Source of the DNA: Coffea arabica
Taxonomy: Eukaryota; Streptophyta; Magnoliopsida; Gentianales; Rubiaceae
Assembly: GCF_036785885.1 (NCBI RefSeq)
Contig: NC_092317.1
Span: 9,240,501 to 9,304,500, forward strand
Length of the DNA: 64,000 nucleotides
Direction of reading: 5' to 3'
Both the position numbers and the translations under genes were made by a program. This document shows, piece after piece, positions 48,082 to 59,510 of the stretch. Within the stretch, counting starts at the first letter, position 1. Each line of letters begins with the position of its first letter. The notes under the pieces are model-generated. The model was given only the letters and a program-made list of their open reading frames with translations, was not told where the DNA came from and made no database searches.

Positions 48082-50949
48082 GTTGAGAGGACCATATGTA
48101 ATGCCCAGTCTTATCATATAGGACAAGTGCAGATGAGTGAAAACTCAATCAAACTCTGGTTTTAACTTTTGTCAAGTCAACATAAAATGGGAAAAAAATG
48201 GGAGCTTTTTGAACAGGTCTTAATTTCAAAGAAACAAAGAAATTAAAACAGTGATCCAGTTCCTATATGTGATTATAGATCCTATATTCAAGATGTCTTG
48301 GTCACTTCTATGTCATTTTGAGGTTAATAGCATAGAAAACCTTGAACAGTCGAGAAAATATGATTTCCCCAGTAATGTGCTATCTAAATCTCAACACACA
48401 TCTCTTTTTCGATACACAGCTAGCTTCAATGCCAAAATGTTGCTAACAGACATTAAGGTTAAGAGTGACGTTCAACGCCAAAATCTTGCTGTACGACAAC
48501 AATACATAACAAGTTAAAGAAGTAAATGGAGAATGACCTCAAAAAGGTAATTGATAGGATAGGGAGAGGAGAAACTTACTCATAGTCATGCTGATACAGC
48601 TACTCATGGTGAGCAATCCTTACAGCTATGAAGTTGTCACATTCAACAATTAATCTTTTGAATTCCTGTTTCCCATCAAAATCTAACTCCATGAATAGTT
48701 CCATTTTCAGTTGAATACCTTTTAATTCTGTTTCAAGTATATTTGTCATTTCAGGAACTGTGTCAAAAAACAAATCTCCTTCACAAGTCCCACCTAATCT
48801 CTGAACACCCCTCCAATGTAACCAACTCCTTTTGCCTCTCCATTCTCTGAACACCCTCTCTAATGTAACCAACTCTTTTTGCCTCTCCATTCTGATGTTC
48901 CACACCATTTTCTTTCTTCATATCTTCCAATTATCTCTCCATTCTAGTGTTCCACACCATTTTCATGTAACCGACTCTTTTTGTCTCTGCATTTTGATGT
49001 TCCACACCATTTTTTTTCTTCATACCAGTTGATCTTTTTCCACATATTTTGCCTCCGTCAATGATGCATCCACATTGCATTTCAAACATCCCTTCAAGGT
49101 GTTGTCACCATAACACTTGTAGTGATCCATTCAAGGGATTGATGCATCTTTTTATCGGAACAAAATTTTTTTGTTCAAGTGACAATACACAAATTATGCA
49201 CCTATCATCCCATCACATAATTCAACTCTTTTAGCACATGGAATCTTGTGCATTCACTAACACCAACCATCAGTTAATACAAGTCTTTCCTCACATGAGT
49301 TATAGAAATATATTGCTTTTAATGAGAATATAATACGATAGTAACCTAATAAATGCTTCACTATCCATATGAGAGAGAATCAATCAGAACAATTTTTTTT
49401 TTGGTATAATGTGATTCCAAACATTGTATGGGAAGCATAAACTTCTTTTTTATCTAATTTGTTTTAACTTCATACTTTTCCTTCTTTCTTTTAGTTTATA
49501 TTGACAATTACTTGATGAAGCACATTCAAATACACAATAAACTTGATAAAGATAAAGTGAGCATGCACATTATGGGTTTGTTTAGATATGTGATTATTTG
49601 GAAATAAAATTTTAATTACATCATAAAAACATTTTCAAATCATATTTTTAGTTTTTTAACTACCTTTTTCCTTACATATATTACGTCGAAAAAGTACTAC
49701 AGTAATAAATGTCCGTGACAATGCTATATTAATAAATGTTGTTTGCATTCATAAATATTTTATTTTGACTTTTAGAAAAGCATTTTCCTCTAATTTTGGA
49801 ATGTACATATTTTGAGATTTGCTTCAAGTCTTAGTTCGTGCTAACAAAAAGTTCAAATTCTTTTTATTTTCATTCCTATAATACATAGTATGAAGAATGT
49901 CTAATGGAAAATTATTTTGTTTCTTTCTACTTGATTTTAAGTACCTTGACAAAGTTATGTTATTTGTACATGTAGGTTTATTCTTTGTTGTGAATAGTTT
50001 CTCATCAATATTTGTGGTTCACTGATCTAGTTCCTAGGTTTTTCTCAACCATTTGATAAATGCATATTTTTTGAAAACTTTTTTAGAGTAATTAGTTGTT
50101 CACTATTGAAACTAATTATCTATTGTCTTATTATCTTGAAACTAATACATCATGTGACTCAATTTGAAAAAGTGATGCACTATCTTTGTAGCTCCTATTA
50201 GGCTATCAGTTTCTTTTCCTTATTTTTTCTTACTTGACTTTTCCTAGTAGTAGAAATTTGTGCTTTCTATTTTTTATATAGTTTTGGTATTTTCTTTTTC
50301 TTCAAAGGAAAAATATATGACCAATGATTCAGAATATAGTGCATCAACTAAAGTCCTAACTAACTAAATTTAAAAAATGGTAGATTGTAATGCTTAATAA
50401 TTCAAGAGATTGATGTACAAAACTCAAGAAGACCTTTCTGTTTAAGTGCTAGTAAAGAAGAGAGAGAAATGCCAAATTGAAAGTTAAGTTTGTTCTTTCA
50501 ACATTTCAATCAAGAATGTCATTTCTAGCCTTCAAAAAGTAAAGATTTACTCACTTAGACTAAAATGAAAAAGATTTTTTGTGTCACTAATTTTCGTTTT
50601 TTATAAAATTGCTCTAATATCATAATTAAAAATTTAATAAGCCAAATAAAAACTCTAAATGCTAGTCCTATATAAATCTTCAAGACTGTTTGCCAAGATA
50701 TAAATAGTTAGGGGTAGATTTGAACACTCAAATAATAAGACATTGTAGAGTTACTTCAAATCACCTTTATGGAGTTTGACATATTTATAACACGTTGCCC
50801 AAGGTATAATAGTGAGACCTAAAATGTTTATTGTTAGAAATTTGAGTCTGTAATCCAACTAATCCCCATTTTTGGGGCTATGTTATTTAATTTTTTGTTA
50901 GGCTATGTTATTTAATGTTAGTCACCAGCAAATCATTTAATATTTTTAA
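48082..50949. other. Gene-poor stretch with a degenerate minisatellite
   Basis: AT-rich. A minus-strand open frame at 48600-48908 (up to 102 codons) has an acidic, helix-like C-terminal half but no recognisable domain. Its N-terminal half lies in the minisatellite, so I do not call it a gene. Nothing seen from 49100 to 50949 apart from low-complexity DNA. Confidence 0.45.
48800..49022. repeat. Degenerate minisatellite
   Basis: Repeats of the words CTCTGAACACCC, AATGTAACCAACTC, TTTTGCCTCTCCATTCT and GATGTTCCACACCATTTT recur in varied order and length. Units are about 50-75 bp and imperfect. Confidence 0.6.
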
Positions 50950-50957
50950 CTTTCACT

Positions 50958-51294
50958 CAATGTTTTGAAAATCGGACTGGGCCTGCCGGTTCAACCGGTT
51001 GAACCGCAAACCGCCCATGCCTCCGGTCCGATTCAATTAAACACCCAAAGAGTTAATTGAACAGGTCAAAACCGGTCAAGAACTGGTTGAATCGGTAAAA
51101 ACAGGGAGGTTCAACCGGTTTTTATTAAATATTTATTTTTTAAAATAAATATTTTAGTTTTATTCAAAATTTTTAATACTAAAATGAATAAAAAATTATT
51201 AAACCTTTGAACCAGGGTCGAACCAGTTGAACCGGTCGAACCGTGAACTGAAAGGTTTTCCGATTCACTCTCCGGTCCGGGTTTAAAAACATTG
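50958..51294. mobile_element. hAT-type MITE
   Basis: 337 bp with inverted ends: the left begins CAATGTTTTGAAAATCGG and the right, in reverse complement, begins CAATGTTTTTAAACCCGG. It is flanked by a perfect 8-bp duplication CTTTCACT (50950-50957 and 51295-51302). Inner arms carry GGTTCAACCGGTTGAACC-type palindromes around an AT-rich core. The 8-bp duplication indicates hAT. Non-coding. Confidence 0.85.
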
Positions 51295-51302
51295 CTTTCA
51301 CT

Positions 51303-52609
51303 AACTTGTAATAATAGTCTTTAGGATTGCTTGTGGGGTTTTTGTTTTTGTTTTGGTGATTATGAGAAGCATAAGCATTTGACTCCAAATATAACTCAAA
51401 ATTTTCATTGACACCAGCCACTTGCATTTTTTTTCTTCCTTCTTTTTCTAAAATGCTTAAAAAGGATGAAAAATTGAAAGTTACCTAGCATGAAAGATAA
51501 CTTGGAAACCTTTGATGCTCAAAAAAAAAATATTTTAAATTTAAATAAATTTTAAACTATTATTAAGTGCATAAATTCCAAATCTCTAAAAGCCGAGATA
51601 AGGTTTGGAAAGTAAGAAGAAAGAGAATGATTGCAAAACTCAAAATATGCATCATAAAGTTAGTCGTAAAATATGCATCATAATTAAGAAAGTTCGCATA
51701 CATACTGAATAATTGGAGAGGTTTATTCACCAAGTTTAGAAAGTTTTGCATTTATCCAAAATTTTTAACCTTTAGAATAATAACCAATTAGAATAGTAGG
51801 CTGTCTACAAAGCATTTAATTTTAGTCACGATAAGATAGCTGAAGGTTTGCATGTTCATCTTGGATCGTTTCTTCTTTCTTATTGCTTCTTTGACTCATA
51901 TATGTATTTTGGATTTCATATGCACTTATGCCTATAGCTAAAAGTTCTGTTCCATACTTTTAGAACAACTTATAATCGAGTATATCCTTATTTTCACTTT
52001 TTGAGATAGCAATACCATCTAATTAAAGTTTTCTCATTCTCATATTCTCTGATTCCTCCAGCCAAAAGTCATAGCTTGTTTTAGATAGCCATGATTTTTA
52101 TTATGCTAAATTTTAATATATAGGTCGCTTACATAAATAAATTAAGAAGTTTGATGAATTATTTGTATTGTACATTAACTAATGTAAAAGGCTTTCATGT
52201 TTCATAGATGCAGTTTGTTTTATTAGTTTTAAATTTTGCGAACTTATTTGTATTAATAAATAAATGAATATGGTTCCTTTTTTTTCTTCTACATAGAGGT
52301 CTAACATTGTCATCTAGATTATTATGGTTTGAATCATATTTCTACATGTATTTAATGTGTTTTACAACTTATTTATAACCTTTGACAATTTGAAACTTTT
52401 GCTATAGACTTTTGTAGGTATGACATAGTGATAGCTATTAATTATGCTGTTTAATGAAATTTTATTATGATTTCTGTTTTCTTCCTTTCTACAGGAAAAA
52501 AATTATCTAAGAGAATGAAAATTTTCATTCTTGGAACAGAGAAAATTATATACTAAAAGATACATTGTTCAGATAAGGAAATGATCTCTAAACAAAAGCC
52601 CTCTCAATT
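51303..52609. other. AT-rich intergenic DNA, no gene seen
   Basis: Only short, motif-free frames. No repeat structure recognised. Confidence 0.5.
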
Positions 52610-52614
52610 AGCAT

Positions 52615-54553
52615 TGTCATGCCCCATTTTTCGAAAAAAATAATATAATAGAAAAAATGAATTTTTGATTAATTTTTGTTTGAAATTGATTTTTTATTTT
52701 AGAGAATAAATAAAGAAAAAAGGGGCTAAAATGGGACTTAAAATATGTGACGGATTTGGCCCAAAATAATAGTCAAAAAAGGGTTTTTAGGAAAAAATAA
52801 GAGTCGCCACTTGGTATTGAGTTTAGGTGTACCAAATCATCCAAAATTCATTTTTAAACAAATAAATAAAAATAATAAAACCCCTTTTAGACGACTTCAG
52901 GTCTTTGAAAACAAGAGAAAAGAATTCGGGAGTTACAGTTGAAAAAAGGGAAGGCAAAGATTTGATAGAATCAAACCTAAGGCACCCTTCAACCTTGCGA
53001 AGGTTAGTTGCAAGATTTAGACAAAAATTTTTCTAATTTAACCTATAAAACTTATCACATTTGAATGTTTCTACATGGATGCAAATCTAGACTTAAAGGA
53101 TATGGGGGGGGTCGCAATGTCTCTTCAAAGTTTAATTGGTGCAAATCATATTAATTGTGATGCCTAAAAAATGATTTTTAGAAGATGTCACGAATATGCA
53201 AAAAATGAGACTCGTAAAAGAAATTATAATATATATATAAATAAATATATATGATCTAGAAGAGGGAAATGCAATATAATGGGTACGGGATGACTAAAAT
53301 TCGGGACTCAATTTTTCTTTTTATAGAGGGAATGAGAGCGTACTAAGGTTAAAAAGCCATATTCGTTCATTTTTCATATTGGAAGGATGACTCTCCTAAC
53401 CTAATCAAGCAAATGAACTAATCTACTTCTAATTTTCTAAATGAAATGCAAATCTAAATGTCATATTTCGTGCACATAAGAATAAGGGAAATAGTATAAA
53501 AGGGAATATCATGCAAAGTGAGAAAAAATATCCTAAAAATAAAAAATATGCATGAAATACAATAAATGTCACGCAAAAATAAGAAAAAAAGTGTAGGCAG
53601 AATCCGGATGATTTTGGCACAGATTTAAGCTTAGATGACAAGGGAAAAATGAAATACATCACCTTTGATGCTTTAAAAGGGCGAAATAATGCTTTAGGAT
53701 CTAGACGTGGGAAAGTCGCAAATGGAAGCTCAGTTCTTGCTGCGAAATTTCTTTAAGGGTTGACAGTTTCGTGACTTTGGGTCTCAATTCGACTGACTTG
53801 GAGTTGTTTTTCCTAAATCGTTTTTGAAGCGCAGAAGTAAAGAAATGCTCCTAACAACTTGAAATCTGATCAGTATTTGATGAGAAAGTCGGCTGATGGC
53901 TCAGCCTGGTCACATATTTTTTGTAGAAATTTTCTTGTTCTTCTTTTTTTTTTTTCGTTTTTTCTCTCTTTTCTCTCCCTTTCTGCTTTTCCGCCGCCTT
54001 TTCTACCTTTCTCTTACCCTAAGGCTGTGTTTTGAAGCCTTTTATAGGAACAAAACCTCCCTCAAAACCCTAGGAGCAATGGTGTAGATGAGCTGGGTTT
54101 TTGTGGCATTTTTGAAGCCATTGGATGGCTTTGATTCTAGATTTTTCTAGATGTTTCGGATTAAGGTTAGGTGGCCTTGTACTAGGGGGCTTGGAGGGAA
54201 AGAAAAATGCAAAAAAATCGAGTGAAAGTGGGATGGAAATGGGCAGCTGTGATTCTGTACTGGTGCTCGGCTTCATAACTAGTACGAAGGTTGAAGAAAA
54301 TAGCGTGCGTGCTGGCACGTGCACGTGGGATTTTTTTTTTTTTTTTTACAAAATCTGATTTTAATTTTTTCTTTTCTGCCTTTCCTTTTCTTTTCTTTCT
54401 AGTTTTCTAAAAAAATAAATTTGAGATGATTTTCTTTAGAAAAAGTAAGAAATAAAAATAAAATAAAAAATAAAACAAAAGTAAAATAAAATGAATAGAT
54501 AAAAAATGAAAATAGGAATAAAAATAAATGACACAAAATTTTTGGTGTCTAGA
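52615..54553 (+). mobile_element. Solo LTR, 1.94 kb, Ty3/gypsy (Tat/Ogre-like)
   Basis: Starts TGTCATGCCCCATTTTT and ends TTTTGGTGTCTAGA, with the 5-bp duplication AGCAT on both sides (52610-52614 and 54554-54558). The GAGTCGCCACTTGG motif (about 52801) and the GGTGTCTA end are familiar from Tat/Ogre/Retand-type LTRs. The last dinucleotide is GA instead of CA, probably one substitution. No internal region or second LTR nearby. Orientation plus from the TGTCATG start. Confidence 0.7.
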
Positions 54554-57023
54554 AGCATGTCAAAGTGAAGATTTACTATGATCATTTGAAAGTAATCTAC
54601 CATATAATAGTCTCATTTGACATAACAATTTTTTTAGCATGCCAAAACGAAAAAAAGTAATGTAAATAGACTATATATTTAGTTACTTACCTTGGTCTTT
54701 TGCTTACTGTGCTATTTAGAAAAAAAAATGATAAGCTTCAGTGCAAAACAAACACGCATAGCTTACATACTTTAATTAGATCATGAATTCATGTTTAAAA
54801 TAGTAAATGGGCACAATTTTATGCAAATCTTGGTAAATTACTTCAATAGTCCCTTAAGTTCTATTGAATATATTCAGTTCCTCAATTTCTAAAAGTATTA
54901 TCAAGTCCTAAATGTATAAATTTTGTTCTCATTGATCACATAAACAAAATTCAATTAAGAAAAATCTAATATCTACCCACTAAATAAGATTTCATTTGAT
55001 GTTTCTTTGGCACCTTTTACATTTATAAAAGCATTCAAATCAAAGTAGAAATTGCATGTGTTTATGAATTTTGGTTTTCACAAAAATTGAATTAACCTTG
55101 CAATTTGATAATATTTCTTTCTCAAGCAAAACAGTTCTTTAAAAATTAAGTAGTTTCCTTCTATTGAACCCATTTTTCCTGTATTCTTCACTGGGCATCT
55201 AACATTCTAGAGTGTTAAAAAGCTAAATTAGAACTTTCACCAGTAAAACTAAAAATTAAGGTACAAAAGTTGGCATACATTTTTTATTCGGTAAAAAAGA
55301 TGTAGCATATAGAGAATAGTTTATTAACTACCAATAGTATTAAAATGTGTCTGAAATAGTTTAGTAACCAGAGATAAGCAACCATACTCCAATCTGGATA
55401 CCTTTGCCATTCAAACCATCCCTAAATTTTTGGAACTTTAGGTTCGATATTTCTAATCTAGTTTCTTAGTTTTTGATGTGTTTTTTGCAAATATAATTAG
55501 CATTAAATAGTATGAAAGTGTGTTTATCCTAATCATTACACTAACAGGGATTGGTAGAACGAAGATGTTATGCTTTATGCCCTATAGTTTCGATAAGTGT
55601 TGACAAAATTTTTTGAATTAATATTCTCTTGAGATTTTAACAATAAATATTCACGTGGCTATTGGCTACGTAGTTATATTGCTAACTACTAAATTCTAAT
55701 CGGTTGAGATTCTTTATGCTACCGTCCGATACCAAATTCAATGCCAGTCCCATTTATCGTGTTAGGGTAAAGAAAACTTAAATAAATAGCACATGACAAC
55801 TTAAATAATAAGACACTTGGCATAAACACAGTAGTTGATATTGAGTTGCCATTAGAAAATGAAACTGAGGATCCCATGTGAAATTGTAATAGTCAAAAAG
55901 AGACACAAAAACAAACCTCACCGTCCGATTAAACAAAGCATCCAACTATACAACTAATAATGTAAAGAAAAAAATTTCTGCTATACAACTAACAATATAA
56001 AGACACAACTTGCAAAGTTAAGTTACAAAATATGGGATCTCTTTCGATATGCTGCATAATCATTAAATTTTAAATTTAGAGATTTCTTATTGTACATTGT
56101 GTGCGTGTTGCTACTAATATGCATAAACCATTCACGATTCATCTTGTGTGTGTTGGTAGGGCCAAGAAGGACAAATTGCAAAATAACACATTGCCAAAGA
56201 AAGCAATAAATTCAACATCATGAGTTAAGAGATTTGGCAAATTCTCTCACGGATGATCTTTCAAAATTCTAAAACTGAAAAAAAAACCATCAATCCTATA
56301 ACAATCAGTAATTCCTGATTTTGGAGCCAAAAGAACCATATAATGATCATGCGTTATCTGTTGAATTCAAGGTGAGCCAATATTTTATATATTATGTTTC
56401 AGTATTTCAGTCTTAGACTATAACGTATCTCAAAAAGACTAAAGCTCTACGGAAACTTTGTGATTTAACAAAAAGGAGATATGAACCTTGACATTGATGA
56501 TGCTATGGGGATGAATTCTTTGGAGAGAGACTCAAAGCAGAAGATAACCAAGTTAAAGGAGATCAACAGAGCACATGAAGAGCAACCGAAGTGATTTTCT
56601 TAGATTGGACTTCTTCTTTCATCGATTTCTAGATTTTTTCTATTTAATTATGCTAAAAACATAGAGAAAATAGAGAAACCCTATATGCTTCACTCATGCC
56701 AGTTAAGGAAGTGAAAGAAATACAACAAAAGGTTTCTTATAGGCAATTCCCCCAAAAGACTCCGTTCGAATTAGCTGTTTTTGGGTGTGTTTTTGAAAAA
56801 CTTTACTAAAGCAGAGTATATAAAAAACTTTTTTTGAGTTTTTTTTATTTGTGTATTATTGTAGCATTGAATTTGAAAAACTTGTATTTAAAAAATAGGG
56901 AAATCCAAACGGAAAAAAAAGGAGAAGTATGAATTTGGTTGTTATTGGTGTAATATGTTTTGGATGTGGTATGTTTAAGAAAGGTTAGAAAGATCGTAAT
57001 CATTTGTTTAGGAAGATTAGATT

Positions 57024-57301
57024 AGAAAGACTTTAATCATTTGGTTAGGAAAATTGTGATCATGTAGGACTCAAAACAAGATTAGATTAGGTGAGAATTA
57101 TGAGGAAGGGTATTTTAAGCATTACAAGAAAAGTAAGAAACACCATTATATAATATAGTAATAGAAAGATTTTAATCATTTGTTTAGGAAGAATGTGATC
57201 ATGTAGGACTCAAAAAAAGATTAGATTAGGTGAGTATTATGATGAAGGGTATTTTAAACATTACAAGAAAAGGAAGAAACACCATTATATAATATAGTAA
57301 T
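57024..57301. repeat. Tandem duplication, two units of 139 bp
   Basis: Two adjacent copies (57024-57162 and 57163-57301) begin AGAAAGAYTTTAATCATTTG and share GATCATGTAGGACTCAAAA and ACACCATTATATAATATAG. Differences are few. A third, short partial copy precedes them at about 56987-57020. Confidence 0.8.
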
Positions 57302-59439
57302 AGATTTGACAACTAGGAACTAGGATGAAGCTAATTATAAGGTTGTCAAGATATGTTTTACTTTGTAATTTCTCGGACTTTTATAATAGTGTGCAATGAT
57401 TGATTCTCCAAATCGTTAATTGTGACCATTAATCTCTTTCGTATTAATGAAATAAAATAAATTATTTTCTTAAACCGTTAATCTCATACCGAACTAGATC
57501 ATAGCATAAACCAAAAAATTTTTTTTTTTTGGATGATAGCATAAATAATGTTGCAACAAATTAGTCACATAAGCATCTAATCTTAAGATAACTGAATTTT
57601 ACGCATCCATGGAAATGACAAAGTGCAGGCGAAACATTAAATCTCCAATGGCTTTTCTTGCTCTATGAAATGGAACTCAGTATATGTACTGATAAATGTT
57701 GTCCAAGTATAAAAGGGCCTATCTTTATACGCACATAATATCTATGGCAATACAAACTTTAATCTTATCTAAAGTAAACTACTTTTCTTGCCAAAATTGT
57801 TCTTCATTTTTTGATGAAATATGGGGTTGATTGTGAACCACAGGGGTGTTTCATGGACGGGTACCAGCGTTAGGAATGAACATCAATACTATTGGTACGT
57901 AGTGATGATAATCATTCAATATATATTGAATCACATTATTCAAAATTTTAGGTTTAGAGTAATACATTTAATTGAAAAATACATAATTGATCAATATAAT
58001 TCATACCCAAAAAATTTAGCGATAAAACCACATATTTTAACTCGAATTTGAAATAAATAAATGAAGAACAATGACATGTAAACAAGTAGACAAATAATTA
58101 CTTTGGCAGTGTGCAAGGTTTTAGAACTAGTTTGCCAAATGATTGGCATGTTTGCATCCCACCATCCCTTTCAAAACAAATTTGTATAGTGAGTCAATTT
58201 TGGATTGATTGATGATACAATATTACAAACATATTCTTTTCCAAAAGGGTATTTTCATTATCATCAGATATGTGTGTTTATAAATATTCCTCAATCATGT
58301 ATATTTGTCATGATTTATAATTTGTCTTCACAAGAATATCCCCAATGCAAATTTGTTATTATATGTATGAAAGGGAAAGCAACAACACCAGTGGACCATC
58401 TTGGGAACTGACCCCTAGGCACCAACCGGGACAATGTAATATCCCATCTATTGCACATAATCATTTATCTAGATTGAGACAAGGAATTAGGAAATGCCTT
58501 CTGCTGTCCTTAGTTCTGCCCTTTACCTTGTATTAGAGGACTTAAAAACTTCCATCAATCCGGCCATTATGTGTAAAGATAACACAAGCGACACATGTAA
58601 TATCAGATGCAGCTCCTCAAGGTAAATAGTGCTTGTTTTGCACCATCGGCAGACCTGAAAAAACCTGCTGGGACAAACAAACATAAGATTTCATCCATCA
58701 TACAGGTATTGGAAAGTGTAGAACACTTGAATGTGATACGTCCAAACAAATATTTTTATAGTTTGTTTATTATGTTTCCAATGTCGAATTCCAATATAAC
58801 TTTGCCAATAGTTATTCTACAATACGTAGGCAGAAAAGGTTGGCATGAAAAACTACGGCATTACAACAAAAATAAGAGAACAAACTCAGTTGTGTTCACT
58901 TCAATAAGCCCAAGCAAGAAAAGTGTTCTGCATATTGTTTCACATGTACTGGAGGTTTCTGCCAATCAGAGCTGATTTTGATTTGGTTAAAAAAAATTAA
59001 AGAATTTGCTTTCTTTTACTCTTTACTGACCACAAGAATTTGTGAAATTATAGTTTAACTTTAGACATTGTTGTCCATGCATATCTAGATCACTTCCCCA
59101 TTAAAGAAATAAAGAGAGACGTTCAAAGAGTTTGTCCTCACACAACGGGAGTTTGAAGGTTCTGCAAAAAGTACGAGATGGGAGACACAACCATAAGTGC
59201 CGGCTTGCTGCCCTTTATACCAGCAAGGCTTAGAAAAGGTGTAGGCTAGGTCCTAACTCCTAACAAATGAAGACCTGGAGAATATTCATTAGGTAAGCTA
59301 GTGACAGTAAATAACAAGCATGTTTTGACAGTAAATATTCGTTAGCAAGCATGTTTTGACAGTAAACATCCCTTCAAGAAGTTTATCAGGAAAACTCTAG
59401 CCAGCAGGCATTCCTTTTTTGTATACCTGCTACTGTTCC

Positions 59440-59447
59440 AATATATA
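59440..59447 (+). promoter_or_regulatory. Possible TATA box of the ABCB gene
   Basis: AATATATATGG lies about 65-70 bases before the ATG at 59511. AT-rich surroundings make chance occurrence easy. Confidence 0.3.
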
Positions 59448-59510
59448 TGGTTCAAACAAATTGAGCAGCCTATGTAGTTGAAACCCTGGATTAGCAAGAT
59501 CAATTGAAAT

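Larger units (their letters stand above)
54559..59510. other. Long gene-free stretch upstream of the ABCB gene
   Basis: AT-rich, with no family-like frame. Holds the 139-bp tandem duplication at 57024-57301. The last part must include the ABCB promoter; a TATATAT block at about 59440-59447, some 65-70 bases before the ATG, is the best TATA candidate. Confidence 0.45.

Noticed and set aside
54125-54358. 77-codon frame near the end of the second solo LTR
   Set aside because: Lies within LTR sequence and ends in a poly-T tract; no retroviral or host domain.
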